Assembly (NCBI GenBank): GCA_031769625.1
Contig: JAUIMM010000015.1
Location: 24,857,001-24,921,000 of the forward strand
DNA: 64,000 bases
Reading direction: 5' to 3'
Source: Taudactylus pleione
Taxonomy: Eukaryota > Chordata > Amphibia > Anura > Myobatrachidae
Both the position numbers and the translations under genes were made by a program. Below the pieces are notes generated by a model, which was given only the letters and a program-made list of their open reading frames with translations, was not told the DNA's origin and searched no databases. Positions 21,742 to 33,994 of this stretch are shown here, in pieces; positions within the stretch are counted from its first letter, which is position 1, and each line of letters opens with the position of its first letter.

Positions 21742-24043
21742 GAATATTTGCTCTTTTTTCTCTTCTTGTCCTCCTTTTCTGTTTATACTATATCTTTCCC
21801 TTTCACTCTTTTTTTACTGTCTCTCAGTCTAAACCCACTGCTTTCTCACTGCAGCATTTAGAATCATTTAGACTTTCATACTGGCTACCATATGTCATGA
21901 CATAGAATGCAAATTCTAAGGAAGAAATCTGCATGGGACAAAACTGTAGGTGGAATTTAAATAGGAATTAAAGATAAATTATTCCAGAGAAACAAGGAAG
22001 TCTTAGAGCAAGTTGTTTTTCAGTCTGCCCGTCATGATACTCACAAGCCGATAGTCTCTAACACATTCTTCCCCTGGGGGTCTCCTATGGTGACATCCAG
22101 GTTCCTGGACACCTGTATACTTGACTCATTAGGGATTCAGCCTGACAACACCTGGCTGGCCTGTGCCTCCATTCCTGCACTGCAATTATCTGTGATTCCA
22201 CCAACTTTCTCACCTCTCTGCATTTTTTGAGCCTTCCTCTTGGAGAGCTGGGTCTTGCTCTCAATTACATAATGTACTACACTGAAGCCCTAGTCTCTGT
22301 CTTAGTACTTACAATAGCATACAAGACTGGCACTATCCTTGGCCCTTGATGTATCTATAGGCTACTGGGTAGAAAGGGCTCTATGGACATACCAAGAGTT
22401 CAAACACGAATGTAGTGGTTTGAGATAAAAGTTGTAGTCATTCTTGAAGTGTGGTCTAGGTTATGAGTCACAAAGAGTTTTCATGGACACTGGAGTAACT
22501 CTGCACTATTTACCCAGAGGCGGTTCAATTCATGTCAAATGACTCCAGAGTCCGCAGATAGATGTGTCATTCAAAGGTTTAAGTTTTATCAGACAAAAAC
22601 AATAGACTTTTAAATACACTTATAATTACCACTGTTCTCTTATGTCTCTGGCTATATTTTGAGTTGCACATCTCTTAACAATTTGGATGACGTGACATCT
22701 GATGTGACCATGCCAAGCTAGACTTTCCTGACACTGTCACATCTGACGTGACAGTGTCAGATTGCCGACCAGTGGCTGCTGGAAGGTAATTTTCCATCAG
22801 TCGCTGGGCTCTGTACACACTGCTGGCCCCTTTGTTACCTTGACAACATCTCCTCAGTCTCCTCTCCCTACCCAGTCTCAGAGAGGTGAACCTAACAGGA
22901 TCGCCCATCAGGGAGCTCAGGGCAGACAGGGCTCCATCCCACATTTGACACTGGCCACATTGATTCAGACTGGGATCAGCGAGCCTAACAGGATTGTCCA
23001 CCAACCTGGGCTCTTTACAGCTACCATTCTCCCTGCAAATTTGCATATTTGGTATTAAACTTATACTAAATCTGGTTTATTAATTGATCATTATCACTTT
23101 GGGGGCATTTTAGAAAAAATATTAGCTTGTTATGTGGTTAAGGTACATTCAGCTTTAAATCTAGCATATACTGTAGACTCATCTGGTCTAAAAATGCAAT
23201 CAACATTAACTTGGAGACATGTTCTTGGCCTAAAAGGTGAAATAAGTAAGTTACGGTTGGTTTGAGTCTTAATGCCCCTACTCTCTACAGTACTGAACTT
23301 ACAAATGAATGTGTCTGACACATTTCACCAAGCACAAATTGGACATGGGTATAAGATACAGTAAACTTAAAACAAGGATGTGCAGTGCAACAAATTGCAC
23401 TCCATGTACATTTTCTACTGGTACAAATGGATTTACTGTACATCCAACTCTTATTCAGCCTCAGTATGTTCATTATTTATACAGTACATGGCCAAGACCA
23501 TTAAAAAACTGATTGTGGAGCTCAGAAAGTTGGAAACTTTATTTGGTAAATAATCCACGTTAACTATAGAAACAGATGTTGCTGACTATTGTTTTCACTG
23601 CTGTGTGGTTTATAGTTATAAAAGTTATAATCATAATCCTTTTTGACTTAAGCTCTTGGAGAGGATAAAAGAAAGGTTATGCTATTGTTATACTGTGATT
23701 GCTACAGAATAGCTGAAGATAAAATACCAATGTAAAAAAAAAAAAAACATTTTCATAGATTACAACAAAAAAGGAAAATGCTTCTCAGCTACCAAAGCCC
23801 TTTTTGTGACAAATAAATCTATGGTAAATAAATAAATCTTTTTTTATGTAATTACAAATCTTTTTTTCCAAAGCCAGTGTTTGAAATGAAAGGAGATTTA
23901 AAAAAACGTTGGTAGTGAAGTCAAGTGTTGTTTTGACATTTATAGTCTTACTTTATATGCATTTGTAGTAAGATAATATTGGTATAACATATGCGTTATT
24001 AGCGCTGCTCACCTTGGGTGACTTTTGTGTTTTTTTGTAACAG
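21742..24043. other. Probable intron upstream of the ankyrin exon
   Basis: No coding motif is seen. A 13-bp perfect hairpin, CTGACACTGTCAC / GTGACAGTGTCAG, sits at 22728-22760. A segment near 22884-23000 repeats CCTAACAGGAT with similar context about 100 bp apart, indicating an old local duplication. It becomes AT-rich towards 24043. Confidence 0.45.
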
Positions 24044-24254
24044 AACTTTCAGTGCAATGAAGCAATGTTTGAGGCAGTTGAGCAGCAGGACCTGGATGCT
24101 GTTCAGATTCTTCTGTACCAGTATACATCCGATGAACTGGACCTTAACACACCCAACAGTGAAGGATTGATGCCCTTGGATATTGCTATAATGACAAATA
24201 ATGTGCCTATCGCCCGAACTCTGCTGAAAGCTGGAGCCAGGGAGAGCCCACACT
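24044..24254 (+). CDS. ankfn1: Ankyrin-repeat exon, probably of ANKFN1 (wide-awake family)
   Basis: A 211-bp internal exon. A polypyrimidine tract and TTGTAACAG acceptor end at 24043; a GTAAGT donor starts at 24255. The exon begins in phase 0 (codons AAC TTT CAG) and ends after one base of the next codon. The 70 encoded residues read as ankyrin-type sequence: MFEAVEQQDLDAVQILLYQY, a gap, then LDLNTPNSEGLMPLDIAI and NNVPIARTLLKAGARESPH. The GLMPLDIAIM and VPIARTLLKAGA helices have the ankyrin consensus spacing. From memory this matches the ankyrin region of ANKFN1, the vertebrate relative of Drosophila wide awake, linked to neuronal and vestibular behaviour in mouse and fly. The ankyrin class is clear from the sequence; the orthologue name is recognition without a search. 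No other exon of the gene is found in the window, so its introns here are long and repeat-filled. No promoter is visible. Confidence 0.7.
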
Positions 24255-24260
24255 GTAAGT

Positions 24261-24454
24261 AATGTGATTTTTTTTTGTGCCCTTGAAGTACACTGCCAGT
24301 GGATTGTTCTGACTGATAGCCATCTGTGCAATGTTCTGCACCAAAATCATGCAGAACGAAGATCATAATTTTGGTCAATGATATTCAATGTTTAACTATA
24401 TATAATACAATGGACTGCTGATAAAAAAAAATGTTGTTATGACATTGGAATGTA
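24261..24454. other. Intron immediately downstream of the exon
   Basis: Ordinary AT-rich sequence after the donor site; nothing recognised. Confidence 0.5.
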
Positions 24455-24665
24455 ATGACAGCAGGAACTCTGAACCCTCCTACCTGTGTCAGAGATGTAC
24501 AGGGGAGAGTGAGGGGTGGTGATGGAGAGAAAAGAAGAGGTGGTGAGAGAGTGTGTGGATGGAGAAGAGAGAAAAGAAGTGGTACAGTAGGTGAGAGAGA
24601 GAGGAGGGAAGAAACTGTCGTAGACAGAGAGAGAGCGAGTCAGAGTGGGAGAGGAGCGAGATGGG
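24455..24665. repeat. Purine-rich (GA) low-complexity tract
   Basis: From about 24500 to 24662 the + strand is almost entirely A and G, with GAGAGA cores. Overlapping frames on both strands come from this composition and are not genes. Confidence 0.8.
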
Positions 24666-26502
24666 TCTAAGCTAAATTTGATGCAATTTGTGACCTTTGA
24701 GTCCAAAGCTGACAAAGATTATGCATGAAGGTAGTAGTGTTACAGATCACCTGATGGATGTCATTTTGCAGTGTATTAGGAAAAATATCAATTAAAGCAG
24801 CCTGCTTAGTGCACATTTACTGTATTCTTATATACATGATACTGTACCTAATCTTATAAAGACCCCATGGCTACGTTTACAGATCAGCCACTGAGTAAAG
24901 TGGTGAGAATTCAGGGACAACCAGTGTATGGGTGAAGCAGTGACCACATTCATAGTGCATTTTTTCTGGATTCCTGTGGAGAGGGGCAAAGATGTCTTAT
25001 AACCAGATTTAGTCCTAGATAGAATAAGTGTTTGTACAGGACACAAAATTTCCAAGATTATCAGCTGCTAGAGAATACACAGACTGACAAAGAATGTTCT
25101 TGTACAAATTTCCTGTACCATTGAACAGAAACTACAGATATGCGGTTTGGTTCTCCAGAAATCTGACACCACAGAAAATTTTGTGAATCCAGAAAGATCA
25201 AACTTGCAGTTCTAATCTCCAGAGGAGATCCGGATAAATCCGAGTCGCAGTTCTGATGGCGGAGACGGGATTCTGAAACTGATTGCTCCCGGCCTTGGGA
25301 ACTTCATAGTGTCTCTCATTGAATCATTCAGGTGATAGACAGATTTCATTGGGACACTTGGTCCTGTTTTATTGCCTGAAGCAGCTCATTTATCCTGATA
25401 GGAGGGATACCAGATTATGTGGCATAGTTACTGTGGATGTACTATTTCTGCTAATCACCAACTGCATTTTAGCAAAATGGACCCACTAGATTTCTGCAAC
25501 TTCATGGTCACATATCTTCATACTTGCTTACTCTCCCGGAATATCTGAAGTTTTGGGAGGTCTCCTGGACCTGGGAGAGTTGGCCAGCCTCCTGAATCCT
25601 GCCCACTCCTCAAAAAAGTGAGCAGTTGAGAACTTGAAGATGTGATTCATGGTGAATTACTTCATTGTGGCCCTACCCCCAACTGCGGAATAATTAATAT
25701 ATACATAAATCACATGCAGCACACACACGCACACACTGTATGCTACGCACGCACATATACTGTACACACGCCAAACAGACTCAGTGGAAACTGGTGAGTA
25801 ATATAGATTATATACTTCTCTTTGTATGTTTAAGGTATTGAATATGAACCAGCTACAGTATAGGCAGCTTTTCTGTAAAATGAAGAGCCAGGAAATATAC
25901 AGTATTTGAATGGATTTGCCCTTGAAAATGATAAGTGGCCGCATGTAGTATTTGAAGCACAGGACATGCAGTCCATAATATTTCTTCGTCAAGTGTAAGT
26001 TTCTGGTTTTTCAAACCCTAACACTGGATTACAGAGGGCAAACATATTATTTATGACTCTTGAAATATTCTTTTATGTTTCACAAAATGGCATTCAGAAC
26101 AAAACCTGAACTATTCTATTGTGCTCTCGCTCTCGCCTGTGTGCTGTAATTTCCAGCCTTTCTTCATGCTGCACAAAGTTCTCCACAGCCCTGCTTCCTT
26201 CATTGACGTCCTCAGCTGGAAAAGGTAAATCTAACTGATAAGATTTCTGAATAAGTGCAAAATTGTTATTACTTTTTGTGCTCAAAAAAACACTTATTGT
26301 TAATCACAAACAAGATGGAATAAAACATAAGGATCATTTACAAAACAACCAAAATGTAGACCAACAGCACTTCCTTATTTACATAACTGCGCTAAGGGTT
26401 TTTTTTTCTGGAAAAATAGGTTCAGGAACCGTGTGTGAGCTACTGGGGGTGGAGCTATAGAAAAACAATTATAGGTATATTATAGTAAATATGCATTTAT
26501 AT
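24666..26502. other. Probable intron with a hAT fragment
   Basis: No gene. At 25519-25605 CATACTTGCTTACTCTCCCG begins a fragment of the same family as the complete element 58236-58610. A short CA/CG alternating tract lies at 25715-25760. Confidence 0.5.
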
Positions 26503-26757
26503 TAGGGATGTGCAGGCTCAGATAGGTTCGAATTTTCCCGCCAAGTTCGGATTTTTCACGCGAAAACTCGGGTCTCAGAAAGAGGCAAAACGTCATCTTT
26601 CATGGACAAACATCATCTTCCATGGACTTTTGTCCAGGAATGATGATGTTTGTCCATGAAAGATGACGTTTTGCCTCTTTCTGAGACCCATTTTTTTGGC
26701 GGGAAAAATCTGAACTTGGCGGGAAAATTCGAACCTCTCCGAGCCTGCACATCCCTA
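26503..26757. mobile_element. Snap-back hAT-type MITE, 255 bp
   Basis: The arms start TAGGGATGTGCAGGCTC and end GAGCCTGCACATCCCTA. They share GAGGCAAAACGTCATCTTTC and its complement around a GGACTTTTGTCC centre. Flanks ATTTATAT (26495-26502) and TTTTATAT (26758-26765) match at 7 of 8. It is the same family as 797-1052, but the arms have accumulated mismatches, so this copy is older. Confidence 0.88.
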
Positions 26758-26947
26758 TTTTATATAGTATTTAGAAAAGACGGCACACAAAATGGCCTTT
26801 AAAATAAAACTTATCTTATGGAAAATAATAAATGAATTCAGCAGGTACAGTGTAATTCTGGAAGACAGGGGATGCCAGGCCACAGCATAAACTACACAAC
26901 AGTATACTGTAGCTTGCACGAAGGATGTAGTTCCCAAAAGTAACCAG

Positions 26948-27260
26948 TAAAGCTGCATACACACACAACGATTTTGTTACCAACGATTTTATGAACGATT
27001 TTCTGTCAGATTATCTGTCAGATTTTTTGAAGTGTAATGAACGATTTTTTGAACTACAAACGATTTTTGTAACTTCCCTTAATGAAAGTCGCTCAGTTGG
27101 TCAGTCAGAATGAGCTACAAACTACAAACAGGAACACACATGAACGATAATCGTTCATCGTTATAACTCAGAAATTGAACGATTTTTTTCAACGATTGAA
27201 CGATAACGACATCGTTATAGTTAAACCGTTCAAAAAATTGTTACGTGTGTATGCACCTTA
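26948..27260. mobile_element. MITE, AAGSTGCATACACAC family, about 313 bp
   Basis: The left end TAAAGCTGCATACACACAC and the right end GTGTGTATGCACCTTA are inverted. The interior is a run of AACGATTTT motifs. Two relatives are at 27659-27760 and 62353. The target duplication is unclear. Confidence 0.75.
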
Positions 27261-27658
27261 CGTAACACAGTTCAGCAGTATAGAGCAGAGTCACTGATAA
27301 GATAAATGCAGCAGGTTGAGGTTGGTAGTGCTTGCTCTCTATTAGGTATACAAGAGGCTTGTTTGAATACCACCAATTAAATAGTTTTAATTATAAAACA
27401 CATGCATATATTTTAAAAAGCATTTAAACATTAAACATTGATGTTGCTTATAAAGCAACAAATTCTACACAATATATATAGACCTCTATTCATATACAAA
27501 TCACAGGAACTTCAGGGATATGTAAAAAATATTTTCCTTATATCACTTGGATCCCAATTCTTATAAAAGCAACTGCTTTCTTGTAACACTTTAGTCTGCA
27601 ACTTGGTTAATAAGTATCCATTCAGTGTACATGTGGCAATTTGTTGCCAAATTAGTCT
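27261..27658. other. Non-coding spacer
   Basis: AT-rich; nothing recognised. Confidence 0.4.
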
Positions 27659-27760
27659 TAAGGTGCATACACACGGAACGATATATCGTTACGATATGAA
27701 CGATAACAATATCTTTCATTTCGTTGGTGGTACAGATCGTACCATGTGTATGCAGCTTTA
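27659..27760. mobile_element. Short MITE, AAGSTGCATACACAC family
   Basis: It begins TAAGGTGCATACACACGG and ends CATGTGTATGCAGCTTTA, with a CGATATATCGTTACGATA palindrome inside. About 100 bp. Confidence 0.75.
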
Positions 27761-28733
27761 CAGATAAGCAGGCAAGCCAGTCACTGATTAGTAAGAAGTG
27801 TGTTTAATACAGTCCGTGAACACTGGCGTCCCAGCAGTTCACTAATGAGCTTGATGACTGTACCATTTAGAACTTAGGTTACCTCAGTCTTTTACACCCA
27901 GTTGCATGATGACGATCGGCACCCCAGAGATAACATAGCCACTCAGAGGTACGTGGTCCGGGTACTGCTTTCCTGCCAGGAGATGGCAGCTGGAGGCATA
28001 AACGGACTTCTCAGTGATAGTCAGCGGCTGCTATATCAGTAAATGCTGGAAGTTGGTCCAGGCAGCAAACAAGGCAGAGTAGGAGTCATAAGCAAGAGGC
28101 TCATCCAGGCAGCAGTCAAAGCAGGGTCAATTTCACAAGCTAAGAACAGAACACAGGCTGAGCAGGAACATTGAAGCATTGAATGGGAAAGCTAGTGTTT
28201 GAACACTATAACTGGAAAGGTACTAGTGCTACAGACTGCTGTTCCTAACAGATTACAATGGTGAATTCTACCAGGCATGTCAGACAAACTTTGTTACGAC
28301 TAAGCAGAGTAAAAGTTCAGGGACGATATTATTTTTGTAGCAGACGGCCTCACTGGTGGCCTAGGCAGTTTCCTAAAGGTGCTTCTGGTAGTGCCAGCCC
28401 TATTAGATATCTTTACAATACTGATGCTCAAGATAACTAGGAGGAACAACAACAGATCACTTGTAGTTAATGATGATGACAAAGACAACTCTCATTCTGA
28501 GGAAGTTGTTAGTAAGGATGAAAGTTGTAGTCCCAATAATACCTTGTATAAAGAAGAAATTGTGTGTGTTCAATTCCCAGCCCATTTCATAATTAAATAA
28601 CATTAAAAATGCTGTTTCTTGAAAAGAATATGGATAGTGCAATGAAAATAGGTAGAGTAATCCCTTGAGCTATAAACACTATTATTTGTTGAGAATGAGG
28701 GGAAGAGCAATTTGAGTCAGTTCAAGTCTATGA
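27761..28733. other. Non-coding region
   Basis: The 27900-28210 part has CAGGCAGCA-type motifs repeated loosely and could be old retroelement sequence, but no domain or terminus is seen. No splice-bounded frame is convincing in the open stretch at 28258-28600. Confidence 0.35.
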
Positions 28734-28828
28734 CCCATATTCAATATGTTTCGCACCTGCAATACTTTTCTGACTGGTGAAACTTTTTCGCCGATCTCTG
28801 CTTTTTCGCTCCAAATTGAATACGGGCC
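28734..28828. mobile_element. Short MITE, CCCATATTCAAT family, 95 bp
   Basis: The ends CCCATATTCAATA and AATTGAATACGGGCC are inverted. The flanks share TATGA on both sides (28729-28733 and 28829-28833). Confidence 0.6.
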
Positions 28829-29074
28829 TATGACTTAAATGGGCTGCAGTATTGGAACTGGCTCCATGTATGCTGCTGTGAGACAGTTTACTCCACCTTG
28901 CAGCAAGCATTGACCAGTTCAGGAAAGTTGGAGAACTCTTTAAAAACATACTGTATCAAATCCTGGGTGGTTCTCCAGTGACTCTCCTCTCTGAATGGTA
29001 AAATTCATAGAGCATTAGCCAAGGCTGCCTTTAAAAAATATGGGACCAACTCTTCTGAGACAATATTTCTATGT

Positions 29075-29245
29075 CAGTGTTCCACCAACCTCAGTCGTCA
29101 AGGCACACTAACAGGATATACCTGCCTGAGCACACATACTTAAATCAAAATAACTGATTTACTAAGTTACCTGTGCTTTAGTATGGCTAAACTTAAAACC
29201 TGTGCTGTGAGTGTGCCTTGAGGACCAAGGTTGGGAAAAAGTGTT
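29075..29245. mobile_element. hAT MITE, CAGTGTTCCACCAACCTC family
   Basis: The ends CAGTGTTCCACCAACCTC and AGGTTGGGAAAAAGTGTT are inverted. The inner GTCAAGGCACACTAACAGG and GAGTGTGCCTTGAGGACC also pair. Related in form to 38496 and 49315. The target duplication is not clear. Confidence 0.7.
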
Positions 29246-29827
29246 CCATGCTGTTGGTGCTCTTCATGTCTTTGCTTGATAGCACTGCATTTGCCTCGTA
29301 TGGTATGCAAGCTTTGTAGTAGTGGCTGTGCTATTCTCCGTCTTTAATAAGCTCGTTAAGGTATATGGCCACAGCTTCCTCCTCTATTATCGCACTCCCT
29401 CATTTCTTCCTCTCTCTCCATCAATGCCAAGCTCTCATCACTTGGCAGGCTCTGATGTAATAGTAGCAGTAGCGGAATTATGCAGCAGGATAGCACAGGA
29501 TCGAGACTGTTTTATGCCCTTTTCCCGCTAAGTAGCAGGAAATATACTTGGTTAGAGTTAATACTTGTGTCAAGATGTTAAATGTGTTGCACAGTTCTTT
29601 GGTACTGGTGGCAGTTATTCCACATGTGGCACAGCTTAACCATGTCTGAGGTTTATTGAACCAGTAAGAATAATAAGTAGCATATGACAAAGGGATATTG
29701 TCGGTGTGTAAACAATAGTACTGATGCAGCCTGGAGTGTTAGGGTATTGCTGGGTTTTGAAGTGTGCTAGTTGTAAGGATGGTATGCGCCCTGGTGTGAG
29801 GTAGAACTATGCCCTTCTAATATAGTG
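29246..29827. other. Non-coding spacer
   Basis: No gene or repeat recognised. Confidence 0.4.
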
Positions 29828-29835
29828 GTGGTGAT

Positions 29836-30228
29836 CAGGGCCAGCTCCAGGGATCAGAGCACACTGTGCTGGCTCTTAATAGGGCGCTGCGCGTGACCAA
29901 AAATGGGGGTGTGACCTAATTACCATAGGCCATGCCCCCCTATGTGACATTATTTGGAGGCGTACCATGCCTCACTAGCTGGGCTTCCCCCAGTCCTCTC
30001 CCAGCACTGAATGGATACCACGAGCATATGCGCAGCATCCAGTCAGACTCCGGGGTCCAGCACCGCTGCAGCTGCGTTGGTGGGGGTCCCCAACCTCCTG
30101 GTTTGACCACCCGCGGGCCACTTCGGCCCACGGGTGGAACTGAAATCGGGATGTTGGGGAGGGTGCGCCCTCTATGGGTGGTGCCCCTGTGCGACCGCAC
30201 TGGTCGAACACCCCTAGAGCCGGCCCTG
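29836..30228. mobile_element. hAT MITE, CAGGGCCRGCTC family, 393 bp
   Basis: Ends CAGGGCCAGCTCCAGGG and TAGAGCCGGCCCTG. A perfect 8-bp target duplication GTGGTGAT lies at 29828-29835 and 30229-30236. The interior is GC-rich; its long open frames on both strands reflect composition, not coding. A similar right end (GCGCCGGCCCTG) lies at about 62980-62992. Confidence 0.92.
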
Positions 30229-30236
30229 GTGGTGAT

Positions 30237-31532
30237 ACAGCATACTTCCAGGCTCCTAGTAGGCACTGCAGGGCTGCTGCCATAGGAGAGTCTCAGAGGT
30301 GCGTACAACGAAGAACATCAGGGAGGAAAGATTCTTGAACAAGGAGCCAGAGGTAAGGCCTCCTGCTGACCAGATCCTGGAGACCACATGCTCAGTTACC
30401 TTTTTGACACTATGTATGCAGGAGGGCTCCTCCATCCAACAGGAATGTGTAGCCTTTAACACACGAGGCATTATTGAACTGCCAGTAAATCCATGGTTAT
30501 GTGTGTTTACATTTTTATAATATGGGTCAGAGTGCCCCTAGAAATGTGTTTTCCTACAGGAGTGCAACTGGAAGGTACAAATACATCTTATAAAAGTATG
30601 TAAAGAGACTTTAGGATAACTTTACTAAGCAGTGGCTTTTGCCAGCCGCTGCTTCTCAACGTATTTAAGGCCAAAATGTAAAAAGGCACTGATATTAGAA
30701 GAAAAGCATGGTGTGCTCTTTCAGCTGTCCAGAAATGCACAAAATCAAAGCAAAAAAACTTCAAAAATATTTTGTTCTTCCACCTTCTCTCTTATTTGTC
30801 TTCTTTTTATTTTTTTTAAACATTAGATTTTTGTTATTTGTCCTCTGCTCATTGTTTTTGATTCCTCTTTTAAGCATCATTTAGTACCAAGGTGCTGCTA
30901 AGCACAATTACCAACACAATTACAAATTTCAACACCAATACAGATTCTACTGTAAGTTCTGATTGATTGGCATTACCAACCAGTCTGATGGACAGGTGGG
31001 AGCCTTCCAACCAATCACAAGTCAGAGCAGGTTTGATAACAGGCCAGTGCATCTGTCATTATTGAATATGGAATAGTAAGGATTTTTAATATTCTTTAAA
31101 GAGAAATATAACCTGGTAAGGGGTGTTGAGTCTCTCTTAACAGTATACCTTTAGGAAAAGTATGATAATATGTGTTCACTGTGAAAATCATAGACCAATT
31201 AGTCTATATTCCTATGTATGATAAGAAGATTTAGCACCAGCAGTCACTGAGTAATCAAACCATGTTAAATGGATATAATAGGTGGACTTTTAGAGTAATT
31301 CTGAGCAGCACTGATAAAGAGGATGGAGGCACACAAAGAATAGGAATGGTAGCCAATGGGATTGAATCCCATTGGCTACCAAAAAATGGTGGGGAAAGTT
31401 TACATACCAGGCCATCATAAGGTTCCCCCTTTTATGTTAGTTAAAATATAGGCGAAAAATGTATATGCAAAGCTAAAATCACAGCCACAATTAACAGACA
31501 CTCTCGTCTAGCATATGATAGATTTAGCTAAA
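30237..31532. other. Non-coding region
   Basis: Ordinary AT-rich sequence; no gene or full repeat recognised. Confidence 0.4.
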
Positions 31533-31535
31533 TTA

Positions 31536-31697
31536 GGGGTCTTGGAGAGAGAAAAAGCGAATGGAGATAAAGAACCAACCAATCAGCTCCTAACTGTCAC
31601 TTTACAGGATGTGTGAAAAATGACAGTTGGGAGCTGACTGGTTGGTACTTTATCTCTGTTCACTTTATCTCTCTCCAAGGTTAGGTACATACACCCC
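31536..31697. mobile_element. Harbinger-like palindromic MITE, 162 bp
   Basis: The arms GGGGTCTTGGAGAGAG and CTCTCCAAGGTTAGGTACATACACCCC, with inner TGACAGTTGGGAGCTG pairing. The 3-bp target TTA is duplicated (31533-31535 and 31698-31700). Confidence 0.8.
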
Positions 31698-31700
31698 TTA

Positions 31701-32199
31701 CTGCCTCTAGTGTCAAATAGATGTAGTACATCTTACGAGCATGGAATTGACCCACTGCTACCCAATTCTATCACAGGCTGGCATATAGTTGGCCAAAAGT
31801 GCTGCTATAGAAGCAGTAATATAATAGTACGGAACATTAAGGACTGGTATGTCATTTGAAGACTACATGTGGTGTACCCATAGTGAATGTGTGCGCGCGT
31901 GTCTGTCTTTGATTCTGCACATCATCCCTATCTTTTGTCAGGCAACAGTAGTGCTACTATTGCATATACATTGAACTATGAAAATGTTGCCTGTCACCAA
32001 ATGATAAAGGGTTAATGGGCTGACTAGAATAATAAGCTCTGATCATGATAATGCTTAGTTCTAAGGGGTTAGTGAGTTCAGATGTACTTTTGCCGCTCTT
32101 TTAAAGTTGCTGACTGTATGTCTTTCTCTCTTTTTCTCATATTGCTAATGACTGCAAGCAGCACAAAGCTTCTTTAATAGAGGATAAGTGTTTAGCTTT
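31701..32199. other. Non-coding spacer
   Basis: Nothing recognised. Confidence 0.4.
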
Positions 32200-32520
32200 G
32201 CCTTATGGGTAGAAACCAGGAAATGTTGTTAGCCAGTGGACAGGCTGGAGCCAGCTGTCAGAGGCTACAGAATCCTCAGTGGGCTGTGCCACTAACAAAG
32301 CCTGGGGCCTGACTGTTACCCCAAAGGCTGCAGAAAACAAGAGCTCTGCTGAGATTATAACTAGCAGAGGCAGCACAGGAGTCTGGAGCAGGGTGCAGAT
32401 GAGGAAACTCTACCTACGACTTTCCTCTGCTGTCAGGCATCTGTCAGGCTACACGACTCAATGTGCCATAGAAGCAATGCAGCCATTGCAGGAATCAGTC
32501 ACCATCTTGATAATATAATC
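32200..32520 (+). other. GC-richer unique segment, candidate unannotated exon or regulatory element
   Basis: It stands out from AT-rich surroundings by composition, lacks inverted ends or iteration, and carries a 79-codon open frame from 32279 that ends in TAA. I see no family motif and no well-supported splice pair, so I do not call it a gene. Confidence 0.25.
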
Positions 32521-33555
32521 AGATGTAAATGGACGCACTGTTGTGCAGATTTTTGGGACATAGCAGAAGGCTCCAGGAAAAATGTTGCTATATGCACAGT
32601 AATTCTGTTTGTTTTTCCCTTCTTTTAGACAAGTGTTAATAGATCTATTATGCTGAAGTCAGTTGCTTTTTTTTTCTTTTTGTGTGTTTTGTTGAGTGTA
32701 ATGTCATCTAACAAGCAGTGTCATTTCTATTGTGGCTTTAACAAGCAACTAATTTTTGTGGGTCTCATAAATTGATTATCCTTTTTGTAGGATTAACAAA
32801 TGTAACCATTTTATCTTAAGCACCTTTATAAATGGCAAGAGATGTCAATGAGATTGACTGAAATACTTTCACAATGAATGGCAAGAAAAAAAAACACAAG
32901 GTCCATTTTTTAGGGTCCTACAGTATTTCGCTGCCTGAAAATAGGGTTCTGGTAATTAAATAGCTGTTTCATTGTATTCATGTGTCATTGTAAATAAGCT
33001 TGTCTATATTTATTATTACTATTACTGTATGAATTTAAAGAAAATGAAATGATAGATCTGCCTTAAAAAAAAACCTAATATTTTATTGTGGTCAATAGTG
33101 AAGAAACATTTATATAACACATATATATGAAGCTTATGCTCAGGATACAGTGCAGACCTGTATTTGGAATTCAGACACCTGTGGTCTGATCTTATAATTG
33201 ACCTATGCCTCCGGTGCATTCTGCCAGAGAGGCATTCACCAGTCTTTCAATCTAGCTCAGCTGACACTACAAATAGGGTTAATTAAACATTATGAAGAAG
33301 GCGCTAACAGGACAGACAATCTAATGATGGATGCAAGACAATAAGACATGCTGCATCAATTTCCACCCAGTGTTCACTTTGAATATATTTGTACATTGAT
33401 TTATCTTTATTTCAGATGTGCTAACAATGTGTTCAGTATGATGCACTTCATTTATACACATAGTACATGGATGCATTAAAAACAGAATCTATGTGAGCCA
33501 ATTGCCAAGAAACCTGAGGCATGTGCATTTCATATGTATCTGTATTAACATCTTA
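32521..33555. other. Non-coding region
   Basis: AT-rich; nothing recognised. Confidence 0.4.
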
Positions 33556-33640
33556 AAGGTAGATGTACTAAGCCTTTGAGAGAGAAAAAGTGGAGAGAGA
33601 GAAAGTACCAACTAATCAGCTCCTAACTGCTATTTTACAT
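33556..33640. mobile_element. Half of a palindromic MITE
   Basis: The sequence GAGAGAGAAAAAGTGGAGAG and CAACTAATCAGCTCCTAACTG matches the left half of the element at 31536-31697. The right half is missing. Confidence 0.55.
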
Positions 33641-33994
33641 GCAGTGGGGGAGATGTATGAAGGGGCTCTATGGGGGAGGAATGTACGCTGATACAGGTTC
33701 TCCCCCATGTATTAAAGTGGGTGTTGGGTGGTAAATGACAGGGGCGCTATGTGTCCCTGTCATTATCGGCGCTGCGATCTATAATTGCTGGGCAATTTAT
33801 GAACGGTCAGTGGTGTCGACAGCTGCCGATGCCCTATCACCACAGCAGCGACAGCACTGTCCCTAATGCTGTGGCTGCCGGCTCCCGGCTTTCTGCAAAT
33901 TCTCGTGAAGCTTACGGGATCCTGTGCATGCCCATTGGCCCCATGCTCCCTCAAGTAAAAACTATAAAAGTATGGCCTTAACATAAGGTATATG

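Noticed and set aside
22728..22760. Hairpin resembling a bacterial terminator
   Set aside because: No T-run and no bacterial context; treated as a small inverted repeat in an intron.
24437..24715. Serine-rich minus-strand frame and arginine/glycine-rich plus-strand frame
   Set aside because: Both cross a simple purine-rich tract.
28258..28600. Possible exon with acidic Asp-Lys-Asn residues
   Set aside because: No convincing acceptor and donor pair in frame and no family resemblance.
29932..30308. Overlapping 100-120 codon frames on both strands
   Set aside because: They lie within a GC-rich hAT MITE bounded by a perfect target duplication.
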